DNA of 64,000 nucleotides from Apostichopus japonicus (lineage: Eukaryota > Echinodermata > Holothuroidea > Aspidochirotida > Stichopodidae), in assembly GCF_037975245.1 (NCBI RefSeq), contig NC_092581.1, positions 7,903,501-7,967,500 of the forward strand, read 5' to 3'. Of this stretch, positions 49,292 through 60,624 are shown piece by piece. A program made the translations under genes and the position numbers. The first letter of the stretch is position 1. The number at the start of each line of letters is the position of its first letter. The notes below the pieces were generated by a model. That model had not been told where the DNA came from and made no database searches. It saw only the letters and a list, made by a program, of their open reading frames with translations.

Positions 49292-51746
49292 AGGTTGGCA
49301 TGCTGTAAATTTACATAGTTTCTAACTTACATGTCTCCTCACAACATCTGTGCTCTCACACTGTTGATCCTAGAGCCCACTGATAATCAGTAAGCACTGA
49401 TCCAACCAGTGACAGGACACTTTTATTAGTGCATCTGAGTGGATTTCTGACTCTTGAATTATCTGAAAATTAAAAAAATACCACAAAACTTAATGAATGA
49501 ATTTGTGCAGATGCATACATATTGGCTTTGGATGCTTTGCTATCAAACTGTAGCTGTCGGTTTTATTCAAGACACTTGTTGACATGTTTAGAACCAAGAT
49601 GTTCAGAAGATGATATTTAGCCTGGTTATGTTCAAAGCTGTTTTGTCATTCAGTAATGATAGACCACATACCACAGGAATGCTTCAATATATCATAATTT
49701 GCAGAGAGAATGGTAAAGCTTATGATCTGTGTTAAACTACAAGATTGACCCATCACCACTTATTGACTTTGCTTGGACCCTTGCCAAGTGCAAGAAGTTG
49801 ATCAACAAGAGATTGACTTTATAACAACAAGAATCCAAACAAATCAACTTAATTACCTTCAAGTTTTGTATGTTCTCAACAAGAACATTGTACCAAGACA
49901 TTTGGCTGACCTCATCATGTTGATGTAAACCATAATTTAATGGGAATAAACAGTTTTGAATGTTTGGAATTATTTGATCTTGAAAGAGCAAACTAGGAGT
50001 GGAAGAAGTAGAGTTCTTCAGACTGATCATCATTCAGTAAACATTCATTAAGTGGAGAGTAAAGTGTCCCTCTTCTGTATGTATCCATATCAGTTAACTT
50101 ACTTCATTTGAGTTCACTTTGAAGTTTACTCTCATGTAATAACCACTCTTTGTCCCTGTCAGTCTTCATCAGGCTATATGTCAGCTAGTGCAGCAAACAC
50201 AGGAATTATACATGTTAAGGTTATACAAAGTTTAAACCTCACTTGTGGAGCAGCAGTGTGGTTTACCCTAACAAACCTATTAATATCCAGACTGTTTTGG
50301 GACCATACCTGTTAATGTGTCAGAACTAAGTCATATTTACAGAGCCTACAAATCATCTCAACTCCTCTCTTACTCAAATCTCTGTGCCAAGTTAGGATTG
50401 CGTGCAAGGACCTGAAAGTTTCTCTGTTATATTCTGATTACTTTAATTTTAATGACATACCTTGCTTGTCACAGTAATTTTAGTTTAGTAGCCCCTCGAG
50501 CTTAATAGTACACAGAGGGTTACATGATACACCTCAATATCGGTCTGAAGAAATTGACTAGCGACAAGCAAAACTTCTTTTAAGTAAAGGACCAAAGAAT
50601 ATTTTCAGCATGCTTTCTGGTTTTGCTTTCAAATTAATAATTTTTCTCCATATATTTTGTTTTCTGATTTTGTGATATCATTTTTGATATATATATATAT
50701 TGTTTTAAATCTGAAAGTCATATGGAGTTCAAGGACAGGGGAGTCTGGCCTGTTGGTGTACAGTATAATCCTTGTTATCTGTCACTGTTGATTGAGGTTT
50801 GCTTCAGGACTAAGGTTTTGCCTAAGACCCATGCCATGGTTTTGATATTTGTTTGAAGAGATGCACCTTAAATTCTGTGTATGGAAACTCTTTAAATATT
50901 TGTACCTAGGAGACTTTTCATGGGTAGTATGAACAAAATTCAGGGCATTGGTTAAACAAAACAAACATTTTCAATTTTATAAGTTACTGTCTTTTTATGG
51001 TTTTTATAATCTTTGTAAATGATGGATGAGCAGTTAAACTAGAAATTAATATATTTTGCACCTGGCCCGAAAGAAAAACATAAATCGTTTCACTGAAGTT
51101 ATGTAAACATATAAGTTTGGTAGAGTTACCATGCACTTAGCTGAACTTGGAAAGTTGTCATTATTTCAAGGTCAAATTTGAGGAGCAAATTGTTTTAATT
51201 GCATTAATCCCTGATGTTGCTTTCATTACTATATCCTTACAAACTCCTAATCTACTTAACAACAGATTAATCCCATTCATTGTGTTAACATGAATGCATT
51301 GTTGCCAGCATTGAGTCAATGATGCTGTTTACCTGGAACAACAGGTGCTATAAAATGATTACAACTACAGCATTGCCGAGTACCTTGAATATGCAAATAA
51401 GCTTTGTCCTTGGTACATATTGCAAGACAATGTTGCATCTATACTAAACATTGAAACATTGAATCAAACATTTCTCCATGTGTCATACTAATTCTGCCTT
51501 GTATTAGGGTCATTGAATAGAAAAAGTATTATAAACAGTGACAAATAATGTACTTAACTTGTGACCTTGACCTGAAATATAGATCCTCATTATTAAATCC
51601 ATTGCCAGTGACCCTTATTCACCCCTGCCTGTCCTAATTTTCAACCCAAGGACCTTGATCAGCAAGTCTTTTTTTCCCACTCCATCTGTCACTAAATGCT
51701 TGGCAAGATATTTATGGAGAATTAACTGGATGGATTACTTGTACCT
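49292..51746. other. Intron or intergenic sequence after exon F
   Basis: No DH CR3 continuation (Val-Gln-Arg after an acceptor) was found. There is an (AT)n run near 50690-50700. Otherwise featureless to the eye. Confidence 0.5.
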
Positions 51747-52379
51747 GCCAGACCAGCCATCAGTTCTCCAGCTAGCCCTCCACCAGTAGTATACATCCCT
51801 GGACATGCAATAGTCACTGATTGTATACAGTCATTATGTAGTCAATCTTAGCCAATTAATGCCAGACTAGCCATCAGTTCTCCAGCTAGCCCTCCACCAG
51901 TAGTACATCGCTGGACATGTAATAGTCACTGATTGTATACAGTCACAAGGGACGAAATAACTGGGTTCGCATAGCAATTTGCTACCCAAGAATTGCCAGT
52001 TGCTAATCAATATTACTTTTGATTAGCAAAAGATGCAGTACCTGCTAATGCTAATTGCTATTTCCAAGAATTGTCGAGCAATTATTGCTAATCAATTCTC
52101 TAAAACTATTTCGTCCCTTGAGTCATTATGTAGTCAATCTTAGCCAATTAATGCCAGACTAGCCATCAGTTCTCCAGCTAGCCCTCCTCCAGTAGTACAT
52201 CGCTGGACATGCAATAGTCACTGATTGTATACAGTCATTATGTAGTCAATCTTAGCCAATTAATGCCAGACTAGCCATCAGTTCTCCAGCTAGCCCTCCA
52301 CCAGTAGTATACATCCCTGCACATGCAATAGTCACTGATTGTGTACAGTCATTATGTAGTCAATCTTAGCCAATTAATG
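51747..52379. repeat. 113-bp tandem repeat, four copies, one interrupted
   Basis: Units start at 51747, 51861, 52153 and 52265 with GCCAGACTAGCCATCAGTTC. The second carries the 175-bp MITE. Without it the spacing is 112 to 114 bp throughout. Confidence 0.93.
51946..52120. mobile_element. 175-bp MITE inserted in a tandem-repeat unit
   Basis: The terminal inverted repeat is CAAGGGACGAAATA, perfect over 14 bases. AGTCA flanks both sides (51941-51945 and 52121-52125). The neighbouring 113-bp units show the uninterrupted site (TACAGTCATTATG), which proves insertion and gives the 5-bp duplication. Confidence 0.87.
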
Positions 52380-53002
52380 TCACATGACTTTGCAAGGGTC
52401 CTAACATCACTGTCGCAATCATACTGTTCTAAAAGCATCAATATGTTGGATTTGCAAAGGAAATGATACAGTGTTCGGATCCTATGTAACAGTTTTGAAG
52501 GCAGTAAAGTTTGTTTCCTATGCAGCTATTGCATTACAAAATTGGAACTTGCTATACAAGTACACAGATGTATATCAGTTTTTGTGCTCAGGATCCATAG
52601 TATTAAATAAGAGGCAAAATCCAGAGTCTTCAAAATAGCTACACAAATTTTGAACATTAAATTGTTCCTAGTTATAATATGCTATGGTTCCTTTGTAGAG
52701 CAGTTTGAGCATTTTGCATTACTGCATAAGTTATTCACTGATGCCTGTAAAATACTAACATGCTGTAATTTGGAAAATCCTGCTGTCTGGTAATGAAAAG
52801 TAACCAATGTGATTTGTTAAAGTGGCCATGACACGAAAATTTCAAAGTCCTATATTTTTGGGATCCATCAAAGAATGTTCTCTAAAACATGTATCAACCA
52901 ATCTGCCAGTTTAAAACTTGATTTTTCAAGTCGAAAATTGAGAATGAATTTACCCTTTTCGGCGTTTGAAACTTTGTTTACTCGAAAATTTTCCGATTCG
53001 CA

Positions 53003-53020
53003 TGACGTCATGTGACGTCA
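53003..53020. promoter_or_regulatory. Paired CRE sites upstream of the ballast-like gene
   Basis: Two perfect TGACGTCA palindromes lie at 53003-53010 and 53013-53020, about 134 bases before the gene's first ATG. TGACGTCA is the binding site of CREB/ATF bZIP factors. The surrounding 150 bases are CpG-richer than the window average. A third TGACGTCA lies at 55791-55798, about 180 bases inside the element's right end. The promoter role is inferred from position. Confidence 0.5.
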
Positions 53021-53153
53021 CGTTTTGAACACATATTTGTTGTCGCTGCTACGGTACCATTCACGTACACAGTAGACAAGTACACATACCACTAGTAGTT
53101 ACTAAACAAAACACCGATCACAAGTGCGATATCAAATCAAAATTTCCTGTGAA

Positions 53154-54039
53154 ATGGCGGATCCAGAGCCAAATGCGGCAACCGAAGTTCAAAGTGATTA
53201 TGGTTCTTCACTAGGCAGTGAAATTGGGCTATAATTAGAGTGCCCTTTCTCATATTCGAAGCAGAGAGTGAAGGCGATGATCATTCCAATATTGAACCGA
53301 ACGCTGAGGGTGGAGCGGAGGTGTTAGAACCGTATCAGTTCGAGCCTGTTAAACGAGCCGAAATTGAAGCTCCACAACATATCGAAGAAGAAATCCGTTC
53401 GAAACCATTGCAAGGAACATACAACGTGGTAAGAATTTATTAACGAAGCATTTAAAAACAAAATCCAGTCCATTTTGTGCATGTGTTGTTGGAATTCGCG
53501 GAACACCCTAAACCGTATTGTGCGTTGTGTTACGGTAACTTACAACCCATATGTAGAGTGTGTAGTACTAGTAGGGTTGGTTGCATACTGAAAGTTTGGC
53601 TCGGGGATGTAAGTTGCATTATGCAGCCATGCTAGGTAGGCATATGTGTTATTTCATACTCATTATTACTTGGCTAGTACTTTGGCCTGGAGTTTTGCAA
53701 ATCAATTTTCTGAAACAAAAGAATGTTTCATGATACATGGAAGGTGTAAAATCACAACAAATGTAACCATAACTGTACATTGTGTGCCTGCTTGTTATTG
53801 TGGACATCATGGCCAACATTAATACATTTTGAACTTTCATAAATTTTTTCCCAGGCAGTACAGATACATAGCCTACGGTCAACAGGTTCAATGATACTTG
53901 GGGTTCCTAGCAAGACACGTCAGGGTTGTGCTACCATCATGTGCAGTCCAAAGGATCAGAAGTGATTTTCCAGCCAATGGTCATTACACTGGATTCAAGT
54001 TGCCAGGAGAAAACTCATTGTATAGGAAGCCTTTCTAAA
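53154..54039 (+). pseudogene. Decayed P2X7 ballast-domain-like gene inside the TIR element
   Basis: Two exon-like blocks are visible. The 5' block starts at ATG 53154 (MADPEPNAATEV) and has an acidic stretch. A one-base frame change is needed to continue into the second half of the block, which is open from 53240 and includes SEGDDHSNIEPNAEGG and EPYQFEP, ending at a GTAAGA donor near 53429. The 3' block follows a TTTTTTCCCAGGCAG acceptor near 53861. It reads YRYIAYGQQVQ, an in-frame TGA where Trp is expected, then YLGFLARHVRVVLPSCAVQR, then S-D-F-P-x-N-G-x-Y-T-G-F-K and a TAA at 54037. R-V-V-L-P-S-C-x-V-x-x-I-R-x-x-F-P-x-x-x-G-x-Y-T-G-F is the pattern I know from the C-terminal end of the P2X7 intracellular domain and the many invertebrate P2X7-like proteins that lack a channel. 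The Cys-rich core that should lie between the blocks was not recognised. No transmembrane segments are seen, so this is not a P2X channel. Confidence 0.68.
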
Positions 54040-55925
54040 CTACGATTGTGTTGGATTATCAATCCGTCAGGGTTCCCTCAGTGTTGATATATTGAAATTC
54101 AAGACTTTTAATTCAGGATGAAAAGGTTATTTTCCAGACCCAACATCAACAATAAAAGAAAAGGCATGTTTTGAAGCATTTGGACACAAGTATTGGCGTG
54201 ACCGTGATGTCATATAAAATGTGCATAAGGGAATGGGCATTGACCTTTTTAGGGGCATTTACCTCGTTTGATTCGTACCTTTAATCTGGAAGCCAAAATA
54301 TCCATATCACCAATGATATTTGACAGAAAAGTCATAATAAAGACCAATGGAGTCAGCAGAACTCTTGAATGTTTAGACTGTTTCTTCAGCAGCAGTTGGT
54401 TTGTTTTGTAGTCTTTCTTCAAAAACTCAGCAGTACACCCTGTTAATGGTCTTCGATTGTTTTAATGCGTGTGATGCTGTGTTTCACATTGCCCATCAGT
54501 GTTGTACGTGTCGTCGTGCGTGGGTAACATTTTTGCATGTGAGTTGCGTCGTGCAGTGTTTCTTGGTTTAAATAACCCTGTATTGTATTTGCTTCTGGAT
54601 TATTCTAATTAATTTGTCACAACAACGATTGATAGCGATGGACATGCAACTGCTTTGTAGGCTTAAAGCAAAAAATTCATGTAAGTTGTTTTCTTTTAAC
54701 CTCCTTTGATGTCACAAATTACATTAGTGTAATTTAAGAATGATAATGTTAATGGAAAGTACAGTTTTACTTTTATGTCATATAATACAATGATTGTTGT
54801 TAATGTTAGTTCAGATTGTCCAGAATGACTGTCTAGAACTGATATTGAATAAATTTTGTTCAATGATTTAACACTTGAACTATGTTGTGTGAATTTTTGG
54901 CTCTGTGACTTTAAAATAAATCGCTTTGAGATTTAATTAAACAACCTTTGGAATAAAATCTTTTTACCTACCTATTTTGACCCATCCCCATTACCCCCAC
55001 TCCCTCCACAACATAATAAATGGTTTTCCTGGAATAGGAATAAGAAATTATTGCCATAATTAACTGATCCAGCATATTCCAGAAATAAATTGGGGCACTG
55101 AGATTTGTTCACAAGAAGATGTAACCCATCGCTTCTGAAGCTAACCTCATAGCTTATTAGTATACAATAGAGCAATGAAGGGGGTGTTAATTTAGATGAT
55201 ACAGTAAAATCTCTTCGTCTATTGCGACTTCAGTGTAGTAACGCTAATACTATAGTACTACTAGTGCTCGGCGCGCTACCTCCTAAGGATCGCCACTTGC
55301 CCCATTGGAGGTTTTCTGTTCCCCGATCTGGTCTTCAGAGTAGTTTTTTGTGGATTACTTGACAGAAGAATGACTTTTTTATGTCGAACCGTTAAAGTCC
55401 ATTTGTTTTATTTCATAACAAAAAGGAGGGATCGTAGTATGCTTCCGTGAAGTGTTCGCTTCATTCGGAGCTGCATACTGGCTAGGTCCAGTGAAATCGG
55501 CGCTGGTGTTGTGCACTAACTTGGTCATAATCGCCGTGTTTTTTTTCGTCCTTCAGCCATGGATGAAGGCTAATTGCATGGGTAATGATATTTATGCAGC
55601 CCCAACAACACAACGGACCGGCATTTCTCTCGGATAGTTTACAACAGTTGTAAAACAACTTGAAATTTCTAACGATATAGCGTAATACAGTGGTTGTTCT
55701 CTCAGTGTAAATGTGCGTGTACTGTATATGGAACGGTATGATCGTCGCGCATCCGATACATGCCTGAGCTTTGCACATGTGTTCCTAACATGACGTCATC
55801 ATTGTCTTGTTGTGAAATCGCATTCTCAGATATCTATTTTCGGATGCGAATATTAAAACGTTAATTACTAATTAGTCCTTGAGGTTTTCAAGGTGTTGAG
55901 GATAGTTTTGAACATAGATTTTCTC
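54040..55925. other. Right part of the TTAA element, no gene recognised
   Basis: About 1.9 kb between the ballast-like pseudogene and the right terminal repeat. Open frames are short; the longest (around 55452-55637) is a 61-codon hydrophobic frame with no family resemblance I recognise. No DDE transposase motifs or zinc-finger patterns were seen. A CRE palindrome is at 55791-55798. Confidence 0.5.
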
Positions 55926-55984
55926 ATGGATTCAGAGGAAGTTACTCTCGATGAGTTGGATTTTTCGTGTCATGGCCTCTTTAA

Positions 55985-58600
55985 CATAGTTTTTGACTAT
56001 GTGTGAATAGTATTTATTCATTTTACGTAAACATACCTTCTCCACAAATACTATGCACACATTTCACTAATTTAGTTGCATTTTACACTTCAGGCACCCT
56101 TTAAATTTGATATTCCTCTTAGCGGGAAAGGGGTGATGGGATTATAACAGACAGCCATCAAAACCAAAGGATGTCTGATATTAAAAGCCTGTAGACAGTA
56201 AAAACAATAGATGAAGAATAGTCACCCATCTGTATCTTATAAAAGTGGACCCTTGGGGATACACCTAGAAATCCTACAGTTTTATGGTTTGACAAGGACC
56301 TCTCTGAAGTCAGTAGAGCATTTAATTTTAGTAATGCGTGAGGCTTTTGTTCCAAATTTATAGTTAGGTGTGACCAGAGATCAATACCTTGTTACAATCT
56401 GACATTTTGACATGGACAGGACTTTCCTCAAGGAATCATTCAGAAGATAATATATTGGTTGGAATGCAGAAGAATGTTTGGCCTGATCTTCTTCACCTGT
56501 TTGAGATGTATGTATTGATGAAAATACCAGTGTGTCAATTGATAAGTTGCAAATAGTAGAATTAGTTATTTTAATTTTCCATCTGTTATTTCATGCTCAA
56601 CAAATTTAGTGTCTTCTTGAGTATACATTTTGAATTCTTGTTTAGCAGTTTAAATCTTTAAAAGTAAAGTTCTTGTAACATTGTTCCTAACTTACCTGTC
56701 TCCACTAAGACTATCCATTCAGTTAACTATTATAAACTTAATTTATATCACTGTTGTATCACCGTTTTTTAATCCTTGTTTTATCGTGATTTGTGTTGTC
56801 GTATAGTGTAACCGTGTATGACTGATTTGCTTAGGCATGGTGGCCGGGATATCAGTCAAGTCGTTTCCAATACTGCTCAGTGAATGAGTGATCATATGAC
56901 ATCACTGTAAAGCACTAATTTACTGTAAACTAGTGTACTGTACAAACTTACTCGAAATACATCCATGCCACCATCAAGAACATGGCATCTCTAAGGGTGA
57001 CGCAGAAGCATGAGTCCGAGATTTACTTCTTGGAAATAAATATATTAATAAGTAACGAAGCTGTCCCTTTGGAATACTAGAGGCTATGTATTATAGTCAC
57101 AAAATACATTGCTTTGAACTTTATATCGAAACCAACTTTTATAATCTCAATTAGTTGAGGCAAGTTTAGATTTCTAAGTGTTGAGCCTCTGTTCTGTTAA
57201 AGGTAAGGTCCACTGTAATAATTCAGTCAGTTAAATTCTAGTAATGATGTCATAATGAAATAGAAAACAAACAAGTTGTTTAGTATTTGTTAACAGTAAT
57301 TATGAAAACCAATCAGTAAATGTACAAGAGTTGGAACAAATTTTCTTTGAGTAGTATTTGTGAGTTGAATTTTGTATTGTTTTGGTACTTCTCCTTTAAC
57401 ATGGTCATCTGCTATGATGCTGTATCTGAACAGGTCAGTTTGCACAAAACAGTAAGGCTAAGGCCAGTATGGGTCAATTTTGATTGGGTTTCTTTGAAAG
57501 TTTTTGGACACATTTAAGCTGAAGCATAATTGCCATTTGAGCAGTAGAAGTTGGACATCAATTTGGAAGCACTTGAGTTTTTATCGAAATCTAGAAAACA
57601 CTGGAACGATAGAGTGAGAGATGAGTAGAAAGGTAAGCTGAATCATCATTGCTAGTAGATAAGATAAACATAAACAACCTTGTTTGGTAGTAAGCTAAAC
57701 ATCTAATTCACATCTGTGGTATCCATGGTAATTTCGTTAACTCATCAGTTTACTTGTAGTAAATATGTTTGCAGAGACTTCCTGACAATATAGGATCTAG
57801 TGAATATTGTAAAAGTTCAGAATTGGTCATGTTCTCATACCATAACCTAGCATTGAAAATATTCAAGAGAGAGAGAGAGTAGCTTACCTTAATGCATAAA
57901 TTTCTTGTTAGTCTATACCAATATCCTACCAGAAGCAATGAAAAATAGTTATAAACTGGTGTTTGCAAAGGAAAACATTTGCATTAAATTTGTGGGAAGC
58001 AAAATAAATTGCACTAGAATGTGTAGCTAATATTAGGAGCAACCAATGGCTATATCCATATGACCTCAGAGATTGGAGGGGATTGGGGGGGGGGGGGGGA
58101 GTTGGGATCAGAGAGGTGTACAATGATGTGTAAATAGCATTACATACCATAGTCAGAGTGACACTAACAACCCATTTGTGAAATGCAGCCATATTTGGTG
58201 CCTGAATACCCTGTGTGTGGGTGCCTGAACACCCTGTGTGCAGGTGCCTGAATAGTGAATACCCTGTGCATGGGTGCCTGAATACCCTGTGCGTGGGGCC
58301 ACAAAGGTTATGATAGTATCCAGAAGGGACTGAGCATCACTGTTGTAATGTGTTAAGTTCACTCATAGCTGTACCAGTAGCTGTTGCCTTGAATGGCCCT
58401 CTTGAGGTAGTGCTAACCTGGCAGAGGTCAAAGTTCAAGTCATCTAAGCCATGGTATTTCTTAAGGCTATGTTGGCTTTATATTTTAAGTAAATACTGGA
58501 GGGACTGGATATGGCTTCTTGTCCTCAGTCATATTGCAGTCATTTTATAAATTTAGTAACAGGCCGTGTTTGGCTCATGTCTTTATCATGCTCCCCTTAA
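55985..58600. other. No gene seen
   Basis: AT-rich sequence with a (GA)n run (about 57868), a G-homopolymer (about 58085-58099) and a short GC-richer repeat of GGGTGCCTGAATACCCTGTG words at 58190-58300. No supported exon. Confidence 0.5.
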
Positions 58601-60620
58601 AGGCATTGAAGACTCGCCCCAACCGCGTGCCGCGCTCTGACAAAGTTTACTTTCTGTTGCTTGCAAATGACGTTGTCTTCTTGTTGCTACAAAATCATGC
58701 AGACAGTAATGAAATTGGATACCTTGTTATCTTTTATCTAGACCTGAGATGTCCACGCTGCTATGTACACTGTGTTGTGGGTATTGACTAGGGTTGGGCG
58801 ATATTTGCTTTTTAACATCACGATAAATAGATAAAAAATTATCGCGATATTTCGATAATTACGATAATTTTTCCTCTATCAGAATTAGCGTAAATGTCGA
58901 GCTTTGAGTGGACGGAGAAAGAGAGATATATGGTGGGGACATTCAAAGAGAATATCTGAGTTTGTTATGAACTGTTCCCTTGAAAATAAATAACCACGGA
59001 AAATTTTAGTATTTTTGCGTGTCTGGCGATAAAAATTTGTAAGTTGAGGATTCAAAATACTGACAACTTTTTAAATTTAAATTGTCACGAAAATGATGAA
59101 AATTTTGAAATGACAAGTTAGAGTAGCTATATTATGTGATAAAATGAAAATAATTTAATCTGTCTTTCAATCTTTAAAAAGTTTAACTTACAAAACTTTC
59201 GATATATATGAAACAAACTACGTTCGGTAAAGACCCGTTTCTAGACTGCCTAACAATGAACAGCGTGCACTATACGTACATCAGTTTACAACTGCAGTGT
59301 TTACCCCTACTTAAATATCACGGTAGGCTGCAGTACATGTGCTGCGAATTTTCCCAGGTACCTTGCCAAACAACCCCCCTGTCTAACACCTGTTTGTTAA
59401 CATTTTTGGCACGTTTCCAAAAAACTTTTCATGGAGTAAACTATTTTGGCTCCACTCTAGAATAACTTAGGTCAGTCAATAAAGGATCGGTAAAGTTATG
59501 CGAAATATTATCTTAGACGTTCAAGAAAAGTAGGTAAATATCCCCGTAACATTAAGGTAAGAAAAACACACCTCAAGCCAACCGACTCCTCCGCATGAAC
59601 AAAACAATCTATTCCCCATGATACACGAGGCACAGTCTACAGTATACCAGACATAGCACGATATCAAGGCCCCAATAGCTACAGTATGGCCATCTTTATG
59701 AAAGTAAACCTTGCAATCCCATGTTTTAGGCCACTTTGCATGATTAACTAAATGCTAAATATTGTTTCCATGTCCTTGTAGAAAACGTCAACTTCGCAAA
59801 ATACAATAAGTTATGTTTTTGTTGTTACGTGAGATCCGTAACCGACGAAGTGGTTAGGCTATTTACTATACACTTAACTATGGTAGGATATTAATTTTTC
59901 CTTTTTTTTGTGTGGAAATTCTAGAAAATACTTTCTTTTCCTCCCGCTTAACACCAGATGTGGACTTATGGTTTATTCATAAATGGGTGAACTAGAGCCT
60001 TGTTTACATGACATTAGTTGCATTTAGATACGATATGCCAGTTTCGCGTGAATTTTTCGAAAGTATTTTGCTTGATCTTTCGTAAAATTTGAAAGGTGTA
60101 CCAACTTACTGTTCGTACACAATTGGTAATTTCTCTACTGATTTTCAGAGTTTTTCCCTCTACAGACTACAGTCAATGTTGTAAAAGACGTTTTTTTTAC
60201 GAAGTTCAAAAGTCAGTAAATGAAGTTGATAAACTTTATTTCTTTCCAACTTTCTCAACCATGGAATGCTAAAATAACATTTACACATAAAACGGAAAAA
60301 GGATAATCACATTTTTTTTCCCACATTTATTTCAAATTTCTTTCACAAGAAATTATCGTCATATGTTCAATCCTCAAAAAATATCGTCTTGAAAAAAAAT
60401 TATCGCGATAATAATAATTTTCGATATATCGCCCAACCCTAGTATTGACCGTAGCTGTATGTATTGACTGTACACTAGTGTTGAATTACCGGCGGTAGCA
60501 AGCTGTGTGTGTATTTTCTGGGATCGATGGTGACGTCTAACACTTCTGTTACACCTCATTCGAAACTAGGTCAGATTACCGGCATGAGATGTGTCTTTGT
60601 GCGCGTTTTCTTCACACCCT
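58601..60620. mobile_element. Family B MITE copy 2, split by a hAT-like insertion
   Basis: TTAA lies at 58597-58600 and 60621-60624. The left half (58601-58788) and right half (60442-60620) match the two halves of the 8542-8894 element in order. Removing the inserted element and one target copy leaves about 359 bp, close to the 353 bp of copy 1. This confirms both the family and the insertion history. Confidence 0.85.
58789..60441. mobile_element. 1.65-kb hAT-like element with perfect 8-bp target duplication
   Basis: The ends are TAGGGTTGGGCGATAT and its inverted copy, flanked by GTATTGAC at 58781-58788 and again at 60442-60449. An 8-bp duplication with a T/CAGGG terminus is typical of the hAT superfamily. 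Sub-terminal regions on both sides are rich in ATCGCGATA and TTATCG words, as expected for transposase-binding repeats. No transposase frame was recognised; the longest internal frame (59208-59465, 85 codons) has no hAT motifs I can see. Non-autonomous. Confidence 0.88.
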
Positions 60621-60624
60621 TTAA

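Larger units (their letters stand above)
52821..55980. mobile_element. 3.16-kb TIR DNA transposon, TTAA-flanked, with ballast-domain gene
   Basis: The left end is AGTGGCCATGACACGAAAA at 52821-52839. The right end is its inverted copy at 55962-55980, with one mismatch (AGAGG in place of AGTGG). TTAA lies directly outside both ends (52817-52820 and 55981-55984), which fits a TTAA target duplication as used by piggyBac and Kolobok transposons. Because TTAA is itself palindromic, the exact boundary could be off by a few bases. Inside are paired CRE sites, a decayed gene resembling the P2X7 C-terminal (ballast) domain, and about 1.9 kb with no recognisable transposase. Probably non-autonomous, or an autonomous copy that has lost its transposase. 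Confidence 0.75.

Noticed and set aside
55452-55637. Hydrophobic 61-codon frame inside the TTAA element
   Set aside because: No family resemblance and no conserved transposase residues; overlapped by an equally long minus-strand frame.
55926-56006. Short frame MDSEEVTLDELDF running through the right terminal repeat
   Set aside because: Only 27 codons, passes through the TIR and TTAA out of the element, and shows no acceptor or partner exon. The acidic start is suggestive but not enough.
59208-59465. 85-codon frame inside the hAT-like element as a transposase remnant
   Set aside because: No BED finger, RNase H-like or hATC dimerisation motifs are visible.
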